A stretch of DNA of 64,000 nt from Batkoa obscura (lineage: Eukaryota; Entomophthoromycota; Entomophthoromycetes; Entomophthorales; Batkoaceae), in NCBI GenBank assembly GCA_030770535.1, contig JASVEC010000016.1, forward strand, positions 744,001 through 808,000, read 5' to 3'. Position 1 is the first letter of the stretch, and every line of letters starts with the position of its first letter. The notes beneath the pieces are model-generated. The model saw nothing but the letters and a program-made list of their open reading frames with translations, searched no databases and was not told the DNA's origin. Below are positions 55,950 to 64,000 of this stretch, piece after piece. Both the position numbers and the translations under genes were made by a program.

Positions 55950-57313
55950 TATTAATTCGGTTAAAGTAGACTTTCAAACTTTTATTTAGTTTTAGTTTTA
56001 TTTAAAGTCTTCTTTAATACTGGCAAATGTGATATTCTTTAATGCCTTCTAAATGAAAACTTCACTAAATTAAAAAAAGGATTTTACTTTAAATCAAATA
56101 GTAAAAAAAAGCATTAGATAAAATAAAAGATATTGATTGATTAATTTTAAAATTCAATATCCTTACTTACAAGTATAACAAGATTGATAACTCAACTGTT
56201 AATAATAACGAAATAGATATAATTTTTAAAAAGCATAAAAAATAACAGAAATACAAAGCACTAGAAAATATTTAAATATTAAATATAGTGATAAGCTATA
56301 TCATCATCCAGTATCTCATAAACTAAAAAAAAGTAATATAATCTTAATTAAAGTTATAAAGTCTATAGAAAATAACAGGAAGCTCAGAAGCTTCAATATT
56401 TACTAAGTAAGTAAGCAGTTTATTAAATGATAGAAATCAATCATTAAGTGCTAACATTACTCAAGTTACTAATGGCTAAGTTAACAAATAATCAAAGAGT
56501 GAGTAGTTATAATAAATGAAGACTATTATTATATTGTTTATATTACATAAAAATAGTTAATTATACCTTTAAGACTAACTAATCCTTCTCATGAAATTAC
56601 TTATTAGCTTAGTAATATATTAATAACTATTGTGAAATCTGGTACTTAGTAATTAGAGTCAAGAACAGCTATTGCTGGGTTGACTACACTATAAGTCGAA
56701 AAGTCTTAGTTTATGTGACTAAGATGGACTTGGATTATGAAGAATAGCACGTAATAGGCTATGGACTATGTAAGACAAATAGAATAGACGATACTAATGT
56801 AAAATCTATGCAAAATACTATTAAGTAAACTTATTGACTTTATTAAATGTACGAGGTATCAGCAAATAATTCAGTTAAAAAGCCTTGAGTTGCTATGTTT
56901 TAAAATCTCTTTTATACTCTGACAAATATAAATATCAAAACGAGAGGATAATATCCTTTGAGACGAAGATAGAAATTCTCATAGTAAATTAAACTAAAAG
57001 CGTGGGATTGATTGTCTCTGAACTCGAGAACACGACAGCTTAGGCGATTATTATGCTATAATTAACCATGGGGCTGACAAAGCAATATTTCATACTATAA
57101 CATTAAAATAAGTCATTTATTTAATAACAGATTTGCAATGTTGGCTACAAAGCAGTCAATAGTAAACATTTCTTAATAAGATTTTATAGTAATATTTATT
57201 TATTTATATATTACAGCTTTGATTAATATTAATATATAGGCTATATTAGTAGAAGCCTTTCTAATCTGGGAATTTCTACTAAATTTAATAAAAACTCTGC
57301 TAATTTACAATAT
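55950..57313 (+). repeat. ~1-kb dispersed non-coding repeat, copy Y
   Basis: Inverted partner of repeat X (26703-27685). The match is split by the solo LTR at 56631-57094 and resumes after it (GCAATGTTGGCTAC, AATCTGGGAATTTCTACT, TGCTAATTTACAATAT). The start is approximate because similarity fades upstream of ~56050. Confidence 0.7.
56631..57094 (-). mobile_element. solo LTR of the same Ty3/Gypsy family
   Basis: About 464 bp, TGTGAAATC to TATTTCATA, same orientation as the full element's LTRs and diverged from them. Flanked by CTAT on both sides (ACTAT if the shared A counts). It carries the extra ~55-bp segment also present in the other solo LTR. It is inserted within repeat Y. Confidence 0.88.
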
Positions 57314-57414
57314 GGGGTGTTTTTTTTAGCTTTATTGCTTTTTCCATATTTTAAGTACGATTTGAGCAGAAAATTTGCTAGTAAAATTATCAAACAAAAA
57401 AATATATTCCTAAT
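57310..57414 (-). mobile_element. MITE-like repeat, copy 19
   Basis: Reverse orientation (ATATGGGGTGTTTTTTTTAGC ends ATATATTCC; only the first bases are quoted). It abuts repeat Y at ACAATAT. Confidence 0.65.
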
Positions 57415-57569
57415 ATAAATTATAATAAAATGATTTAAAACTGTGTTGGATACTTTTGCTTTCTAATAAAGAACTTATTTTTACAGAATCTTAACCAAGT
57501 TTTTAAAGTATATATTTAAAAATCAAGTGAAAGAATGAAACCAATTCGGACATCCACATATATTAAGCT

Positions 57570-57650
57570 TCCAAAAGGATTAGAACCCGGATCTTATGAG
57601 ATGGGTTATATAATTAAACAGATGTCCAACCAAATCAGTCTACTTTTGAA
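57570..57650 (-). tRNA. tRNA-like sequence, probably a pseudogene or tRNA-derived repeat
   Basis: On the minus strand the ends TTCAAAA and TTTTGGA can pair as an acceptor stem 81 bases apart. It holds GATTTGGTTGG (D-loop/A-box-like), CTCATAA (a Met-type anticodon loop) and GGGTTCTAATCC (B-box-like). The anticodon and T stems pair poorly, so a working tRNA is unlikely. Confidence 0.35.
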
Positions 57651-57768
57651 AGACAGCTCCATATGATTGACTCATACGCCGAATTTTATAAATTGGTTGT
57701 GTGCACCATCAACTGTACTACAAAGTAGTTTTTCCTAAAAACATATTGGAATTGTATTTAAACAAAAA

Positions 57769-57871
57769 TATTTAGGGATGTGTTTTTTCTCTAAGGATTT
57801 TACTGTGAATTTTTCTACCTAATAGCACTTAAGAAGTGGAAAAAATAATGAAACCAAAAAACACCGCATAT
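57769..57871 (+). mobile_element. MITE-like repeat, copy 20
   Basis: Forward orientation, worn (ATTTAGGGATGTG ... AACACCGCATATTT). Core CTAATAGCACTTAAGAAGTG kept. Confidence 0.6.
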
Positions 57872-58301
57872 TTAGATTTTTAATAGCAACACACTTTTTT
57901 TTTAAAATGTATAATCCTAGCGATTTAGGTTGCAAGCAAAAATAACAAAAGCTCAACAAAATGCTAGAAATTTGTAGTATTTTAGCTTTTTGATTGCAAT
58001 TGCTAACCACTGGAGTTTCATACTGTAAAAAGAGTATATTTTTAATTGAAAGCTCCTTTTTACGAAGCTAAAATGTTCAAAATTTTATATCCCAATAAAT
58101 ATATAAACAGTTCAATTTAGTCTAAATTAATAGTAAAATAAGATTTCAGCTTAATTTTGAATTTTTATCAAGTAGGCGTTTAAAGAACTCTTCAGACTAG
58201 AATTTATTTAAATGAATGTATGAGAATCTAAGGAAAATTAAGTAAAATATTTAGCTGTTTTAAATGCATTTCAAATATGTTTACCTCTTTATTTGTAATA
58301 A

Positions 58302-59843
58302 ATGACCACCAGTTATTTTTATCAAGCTCTTAGCGATTGTACTATTTTAGGTAATTATTACAAAACCATTTTATTTTTTAAGTTATCTACAAATATTTTA
58401 CAAGCTCAGTTGGTAATAATTGCTTATTTATATGTTGTATTGTTTAACTCATATCAAATTAGAAATAATGTTTCATTTAAGCATTTGATAGTAGGTCTAT
58501 ATAAGACGTGATGGAAGTTAAATAATTAAATAGTTAAATATTAAAGTAAAAAGTTTGCTGTTTTAAAAGATAAAATGAGGAATTTGAGTATTGTCTACCG
58601 ATTTATTTTTTTAAATTTACTTAATTTTTGTAGGCAATCAAATACCATCTAATAAAGTTAAAGCAAGTGAAAGTAATGATGAAGCAAATTTATTTATTTC
58701 AAGGTAAATAGTAATTGATACTAAGTTATGTTAAGTATTTAATTCTAGGAATGAAAACGAAGCTAATATCAATGAGTTGTTTTATTATAATAAAATAGAA
58801 ACGGATTTAAACCTCAGTGAGCCATTATTGTACCCAAGTATATATCAAGAAGATATGTATGGTAATTTTTATATTTACTTTACTTTATTATTTACAAAAA
58901 TAACTGACTTTTAAAGTATCAACTATGAATGATCCAAATTATTTAAGTATCTTAAATAATTTTACTTATATCAAGTTAGTACAAAATTACTAAATATTGT
59001 TTTAACTATAATTTATCTAATAGTGATTATAATATAGATAATTACTTTACTGAAAATCAAAATTATGAATCTTTATTACAACATAATTATTATTCCGAAA
59101 TATTAAACATTTTATCAACTGACTATACCGTGGATTGGTATCAAATTATACAAAGTAAATTTCAATAACAATAGCAAATATCAAACTAACTGAGTTTTAT
59201 TTAGATAACACCGAATTATTAAAGAACCAAGGTAAATAATGTAAAAATCATATTTATAAATAATGATAAATTAGAACTGTCTTACATCAATGATAATAAT
59301 AACAATGAGAGCGATAAAAGCACCTTTACAGCTAATACTGCTAATAACAATATTATTGATAATATCAAAACTAAAACTAAAAGCAGTCTACCCCTAAGGA
59401 AGATTGATCCAGATATTGAAATTTATAATCCGCCTAAATTTAAAGGAGATAAATATTCGCCATGTTTTATTAAAGGATACAAAGGAAATAAGAAAGGGAT
59501 GTGTCCAGAGTGTTATTACAAAAAGAATAAGGTCGTTTGGTTAAAGATGAAACATAGTGGGTATTGGTATCACATGAACAACATCCATGGTATTGCATCC
59601 AATGGATATGGATATAAAGAGCCTATCAAAACAAGAAGTATAGGAAAATTGCCATTATTATTTACTAGTGATAAATATAATGATGATAACCAAACAGACC
59701 AAGAAATAGAGATCTTACAGGGACTTTGTCATCAATGTTATCAATGGATTGATTTAAATAAATATCCAAATAAATCAAAGATTGAGAATTTATTATGGAA
59801 GAAACATGTACAAAAGTGCCATTTTAAAAAAAAGGTTATTTAA
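58302..59843 (+). CDS. Rua1-C-type zinc-binding transcription regulator
   Basis: Likely nuclear regulator with the C-terminal domain of Ustilago Rua1, a fungal module. The last exon (59275-59843) holds PPKFKGDKYSPCFIKG, CPECYYKKNKVVWLKMKHSGYWYHMNNIHGI (quoted in part), then CHQCYQWIDL and KKHVQKCH, so Cys and His pairs for two zinc sites. Upstream are at least five small exons that join in phase, with Asn/Glu-rich coding (INELFYYNKI, TDYTVDWYQIIQ). The first exon is uncertain: the ATG at 58302 (MTTSYFYQALSDC) joins in phase to GNQIPSNK at ~58634, but that intron would be ~285 nt, far longer than others here. It converges on the UBE3D-like gene with 55 bases between stops. Confidence 0.75.
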
Positions 59844-59898
59844 GCTGAAATAAACATATTTATAATTATATAATATATAGTCTATTTTTATTTCTTAT

Positions 59899-61404
59899 TT
59901 ATGATGGAATCGTTAAATAAACTTGATCAAAATTTTTAAATAAAATTGAACTAGCATTAGTATTATTAGTGTTGATATTAATTAAATTATTATAAAATTG
60001 AATAATTAATTGTTTTGGATAATACAAACTTATGATATTATCATCATTTAACCAATTTTCTATAATTGTACTATTCTCCTCCTTATTATAGTATATATAA
60101 CATTTCAACGTATGTTGTAAATGATTTTTGTTTTCATTAATATCATCATTCATGTTGTTATCATTCCTATTCCAAAGATAGACTTGCCAGTTGAAAACAA
60201 ATAACTATCAAATTAAATTAGCAACTCATAATAAGATAAAATCATAATAAACTTACACATAATATTACTCTACCAGTTTTCCAGTCTTTAAAAATAAATC
60301 TAGATGCAGCATTATATCGATTGTTGATACATAAATTTAATAATATTAATTTAATAAAATTTTTACTTTCAATAACTATCCCTTGACTATTGCTAAATAA
60401 ATATATTAGCCCTATCTATATAATATAAAATTAAGCTTTTTCTTACTTATTATCAATATTTTTTTGATTTCGACTAATTTTAACTGCTAATTTATGTAAT
60501 TTAACCACTCCTTTGATCTCTTTATCTTTCTCATCTTCTTCATTTTGTCTTAGCTCCACCATTCCAAGATAATTGTTACAACTGGTACAATTCATTGGTT
60601 TACTAATCTCATTCCCCATCCCCTCCTTTAACTCCTAAAAATTACATTAATCAAAGCTCCTTTTAAAAACAACAAGGACAAAAAAGTACTTACCTTCCAA
60701 CCCCTAACCTTCTTTCCATTTACTAGCAAATAATTGGAATCCACTAATAAGGTATCTTTATCTGGTAAAAATACTTTATTGATCACAGGTGTAAAATCTT
60801 CTTTATGACAGGTCCAACAATCAATTAACTCTTCCCATCCTTCACGTGGTAGATTCTTTAGTTTTTTGAATAGTCTTTTTGGGGCATCATCTAAACTTAT
60901 TTTAAGCTGACTCAAATTCTCTATCACTTCTGTTATATCTGAATCCCCGACAGTGGTGGCGGTAGTGACAATAGGGGCCGCTTTTGTGTCTTCATCTTCT
61001 CTAATAATCAAAGGACACTCACATTTTTCACATAAAACTTGTTGAACATTTAAAAAATCGGTTGCATTCCAATCTTGACTTAGTAAATTTTCTAGAGTTT
61101 CTAAATCGTCTTCTAAGTCTAATTCATCATCTTCCTTTATTTTTTTAAAATTTACTTGTAGTATTTGCGATGAAGCGTTAAGTGAATGATTGACAAGTTC
61201 GAGTTTGAAAGGTAATTGGAAATGTAATGGTGTGTTGGTTAAAGCGAGTTCCAAGATTGTACCGTTTTTGATGCTTAGTTGAAGATTGTTGAGGGTTATT
61301 GGTGTATTGAAATAGATATATAATTTATTAATTTGCTTTAGTAATTCTATTTTTTGAATACTTGATGTTATCACTTCTGTCTTTGCTGAATTGATATTCG
61401 TCAT
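59899..61404 (-). CDS. UBE3D-like E3 ubiquitin ligase (HECT_2 family)
   Basis: Putative HECT-like ubiquitin-protein ligase E3D, known to bind cyclin B. Four exons, 61404-60694, 60634-60446, 60415-60257 and 60204-59899, join in phase 0 to 454 residues. The features are QQVLCEKCECPLII (C..C), LPREGWEELIDCWTCHKEDF (the family signature LPSE.W.E..D.W.CH), PMNCTSCNNYLG (C..C...LG), and near the end IGLIYLFSNSQGIVIE, FIKLILL and NWQVYLWNRND. The cysteine pairs suggest zinc binding. Family assignment is firm; ligase activity is inferred. Confidence 0.88.
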
Positions 61405-61489
61405 TATAACAAAAGATCGAAAAGTGGGAAAAATAAATTTAAAAAACCCAAAAAAGGAATAAATGAGTCAGATTTATTTTTTAACTATA

Positions 61490-62686
61490 TTAAATACTCG
61501 CCATTTCTACTTCGTGAATAAAATCCTTTGTTAATTTCAAAAACTCTTCCCTGTCTTTTTCTGCTTCTTCATGATAATTATATGTTTTGTTAAAGTCGAC
61601 ATTCCTTACTAAAGGTGAATGTTGTAGTCGAGTACGAAATAAACGACCATATTTCGCTGGAAATAGTCTCATTAAAGGTTGAACTAAAAGTGTTGGACGA
61701 TGTCCAATTGTCCTCTGTTCTAAATAATACTTAATGTACTCTGAATAAATTTTGGAATAGTTTAATTGGCGACTATCACTGTAAAATTCTGTAGCTATTG
61801 CTCTTAAAAAATAGGGTTCATCTAATACTATTATTGAAAATAAAAAATTAGTTAATATATAAAATGACTGCAAAAATAGCTCACTTTTCCTTCCCAACAT
61901 CACCCCGTTGAGATTCTCATATTTACTCAAATGTCCTTTAATGTCCTCAATAGTCTTGACCCCACCATTAAGACTAAATTTAATATTTTTAAATCTTTCC
62001 GCTAACTTATAAACTCTCTCATAATTCAATGGAGGAATCGTTCTGTTTTTCTTTGGTGATAATCCTTTTAATAAGCATTTTCTAGCATGAACAACAATTT
62101 CTTTAATATCAGTACCCTTAGTCACCTTATCTACAAAATTGAATATAAACTCTTCAGAGTCTAAATCATCTACTCCCAATCGACATTTTATTGTTATAGG
62201 TAATTTATCCTCTACAGATTGCTCCATTGAGTTTATGAGTTGAATTACTTTATCACTATCTTTCATTAACATTGCACCAAAACAACCTGCTTGGACAGCG
62301 GTAGAGGGACAACCAAGATTTAAATTAATACCTTGATAATAATTTAAATTGGTAATAATCTTACATGCTTGAGATAATAGATCTTTATCTGAGCCTCCTA
62401 ATTGAATGATGATATTATTATTGTTATTATTCTTTAAGTTTTTATCTGTATTTAACAAAAAATTCAAAGTATTATTTTTATACATATTAATGATAGCTCC
62501 GCAATGATACATTTCGGTATATAATTGAATGTGTTGATTACCTATTAATTGTAATAGTTTGATAAAATGTGGTGTTGATATATCGATCATTGGAGCTACC
62601 GAGATCGTCGGTAAACTGGAATATGATTTATTATTCATTAATCGAATTGGGCTTAATTTTAATATAGTCGTTGTTAATTTATACAT
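61490..62686 (-). CDS. tRNA-dihydrouridine synthase, DusA type
   Basis: FMN enzyme that reduces uridine to dihydrouridine in the tRNA D-loop. The frame 62686-61490 is open for 398 residues. Motifs: ISVAPMIDIST, QLYTEMYHCGAI, IIIQLGGSD, INLNLGCPSTAVQAGCFGAMLM (catalytic Cys in GCFGA), ITIKCRLGVDD, EIVVHARKCLLKGLSPKKNR, FSLNGGVKTIED and GVMLGRK, the DusA pattern rather than fungal Dus1-4. A 57-nt segment inside, from ~61892 to 61836, has donor GTGAGC, branch-like TTAACTAAT and acceptor AATAG and no stop. Its removal joins GRK to ILDEPYFLRAI, so the true protein is probably 379 residues. The Arg/Lys/Thr-rich start could be a mitochondrial presequence. Confidence 0.9.
   Translation of the reverse strand: MYKLTTTILKLSPIRLMNNKSYSSLPTISVAPMIDISTPHFIKLLQLIGNQHIQLYTEMYHCGAIINMYKNNTLNFLLNTDKNLKNNNNNNIIIQLGGSDKDLLSQACKIITNLNYYQGINLNLGCPSTAVQAGCFGAMLMKDSDKVIQLINSMEQSVEDKLPITIKCRLGVDDLDSEEFIFNFVDKVTKGTDIKEIVVHARKCLLKGLSPKKNRTIPPLNYERVYKLAERFKNIKFSLNGGVKTIEDIKGHLSKYENLNGVMLGRKSELFLQSFYILTNFLFSIIVLDEPYFLRAIATEFYSDSRQLNYSKIYSEYIKYYLEQRTIGHRPTLLVQPLMRLFPAKYGRLFRTRLQHSPLVRNVDFNKTYNYHEEAEKDREEFLKLTKDFIHEVEMASI
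61836..61892 (-). other. probable in-frame intron of the DUS gene
   Basis: 57 nt, a multiple of three with no stop codon, from GTGAGC to AATAATAG. Translated it gives a hydrophobic insert (SELFLQSFYILTNFLFSI) at a place where DusA proteins have none. Coordinates are approximate by a base or two. Confidence 0.7.
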
Positions 62687-62844
62687 TTTATTTTATTATT
62701 TATATTCTATACACTCTATATTATTTATGTTAAGTAAAAGATAAAATGTCTAATACAAATTTTTTGAAAAATATAAAAAATAAGCCAATCAAATAAAAAT
62801 ATTTATAAATTTAATTTATTATTTATTAAAATAATAATATTAAA

Positions 62845-64000
62845 TTAAATATTCAATTCTGGATTTAATTCATTAATATTATTATAAACTTTATCAACTT
62901 TAAGTTTCCAATAAGTTAATTTTTTATCCAATGTTTTTAATTGAACTTGGTCCAAGTATCTTGGCTGAACCCATTCAATTTCTACTTTACTTCCTACTTG
63001 ATCAATAGACCCTTTGATTAATTTTAAACTTAATGCTTTCATAATTAAATGTTCTACTTCATGAATAGGTATTCTACATTCCATACAAATTGATTCAAAA
63101 GAGACACTATGACTATCATTATCTTGTTTAAATAAAAATTCCATTAATCCCATTAAGATCATCTTTTGACGTAATATTACTTTATGTTGTTCTAATAATG
63201 GCTATATAAAATATAAAATAATATTAAGTAATTAGTATTATTATTAAACAAATCATCACTATATTAAACTTACCTGTTTATGAAAAGTAGCCATTAAAGA
63301 ATCTAATTTTCCAATTTCACCATTATTAAATACAATTAACAAATTATATAACCACTCATGTTCTCCACTCTTTAGTACCAAAGAAATAGGATGGGATAAC
63401 TAAATTAATGTGATAAACATAAGTAAATATAACTTAAAAGGACAATATGATGTTATATAATTACAATAAACTTACCAATTCACCAAAATTAAAGATAGTA
63501 TCACCTAAAAGAGCAGCTAAAGAAAGATCATAAGCTCTAGCTACTTTTTCTTGTTGATTTAAATCTTCAATATTAATACAACTTAAATAAAGTAAACAAT
63601 TATAATAATATTTAGTAAAATCTCCATAAGCCTATAGATATATAACATATTAGTTGTCACTCATAAAAATAAATAACGTATAAAAAATAAGTACCTTAAA
63701 ATATTCCGAAGCTACACGATAATAATGAGCGTGTACGATAGTATCCACTTGAGCTAATTTATCTAATACATCTTTACTATTTAATACCTTTTCCTTCACG
63801 CCATCAATATTATTATTTAATAACATTTGGTGAGCAATTTCAATATTAGCTAGAACGAAAGCGTCTTGGGAAGAAGTGTTGTTAACTTTATTAGCTATAC
63901 CATTCAAAAAGTTGATTGACTCCTCTTTATTATCAAAGGATTGAGCTATTGAAATGGAAATAATAACAAATTTTAGCTGATTTAATTTGCCTTGTAAGCC
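62845..64000 (-). CDS. RPN9: 26S proteasome regulatory subunit Rpn9 (PSMD13), 5' part beyond window
   Basis: Lid subunit with a PCI domain. The gene enters from the right edge, so the N-terminus is missing. The last exon is 63201-62845; introns precede it at about 63202-63270, 63400-63475, 63630-63690. Coding order from the edge: NEESINFLNGI-like start, QDAFVLANIEIAHQMLL, VDTIVHAHYYRVASEYFKAYGDFTKYYYNCLLYL (quoted in part), ARAYDLSLAALLGDTIFNFGEL, LSHPI, GEHEWLYNLLIVFNNGEI, then the PCI part ILMGLMEFLF, SFESICMECRIPIHEVEHLIMKALSLKLIKG and IEWVQPRYLD. The pattern matches Rpn9 throughout. Confidence 0.92.

Larger units (their letters stand above)
54508..58301. other. gene-free repeat-rich region
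   Basis: About 3.8 kb with repeat Y, a solo LTR, two MITE-like copies and a tRNA-like sequence, listed separately. The part 54508-55900 holds nothing I can name. Confidence 0.5.

Noticed and set aside
1-64000. CRISPR arrays, bacterial operons or ribosome binding sites
   Set aside because: The window is eukaryotic by intron structure and gene content; the dispersed repeats are irregularly spaced and in both orientations.

Overview
This is a very AT-rich eukaryotic chromosome segment with compact genes split by short GT...AG introns (about 43-75 nt). The gene set (Elp1, RPB8, MED4, Rpn9, PUS7, an Atg22-like transporter, a GPI-type GH18 chitinase, a Rua1-C zinc-finger protein, an NVJ2/TEX2-like SMP protein) points to a fungus. 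The low GC, bacterial-type MscL, DusA-type dihydrouridine synthase and CBM19-like cysteine modules suggest an early-diverging lineage (zygomycete or chytrid grade). That placement is inference; no rDNA or mitochondrial marker is present.

Layout. 0.4-1.3 kb: RPB8 (-). 1.3-4.6 kb: gene-poor. 4.7-5.5 kb: a four-exon MscL channel gene with a C-terminal zinc ribbon (+). 7.6-13.5 kb: a family of secreted double-psi beta-barrel proteins with a lysine-rich tail (one full gene, one shortened paralogue, one pseudogene, all -) around an Atg22-like permease. 15.3-17.6 kb: a hormone-sensitive-lipase-type esterase (-). 18.6 kb: initiator tRNA-Met. 19.3 kb: a small ABM-fold protein. 20.5 kb: an orphan membrane protein. 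21.5-26.3 kb: Elp1 (-, many exons). 27.7-35.2 kb: a Ty3/Gypsy retrotransposon with identical 400-bp LTRs. 35.2-39.5 kb: gene-free DNA full of short repeats. 39.5-50.7 kb (+): PUS7, a ZIP zinc transporter, a small Tyr-rich secreted protein, MED4 and an SMP-domain lipid-transfer protein. 50.7-54.5 kb (-): a SAMHD1-type dNTPase and a chitinase. 54.5-58.3 kb: repeats with a solo LTR. 58.3-64 kb: a Rua1-C protein (+), then UBE3D-like, a DUS and Rpn9 (-), tightly packed.

Functional themes: several housekeeping genes act on tRNA and translation (Elp1 wobble-uridine modification, PUS7 pseudouridylation, DUS dihydrouridylation, the initiator tRNA), with no operon-like logic. The secreted DPBB family, chitinase and Tyr-rich peptide belong to the cell surface or secretome.

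The most distinctive unexplained structure is a ~100-bp dispersed repeat in about 20 copies in both orientations. It has imperfect terminal inverted repeats (GGGGATGT / GGGAGTGT), and at least five copies are flanked by matching 4-bp direct repeats of different sequence (ATAT, ACAT, AAAT, ATTT, ATAT). It therefore behaves as a MITE-like element with a 4-bp target duplication. A ~1-kb non-coding repeat also occurs as an inverted pair at 26.7 and 56-57 kb. The DPBB genes carry an ~810-bp near-identical patch inside diverged flanks, the mark of gene conversion.
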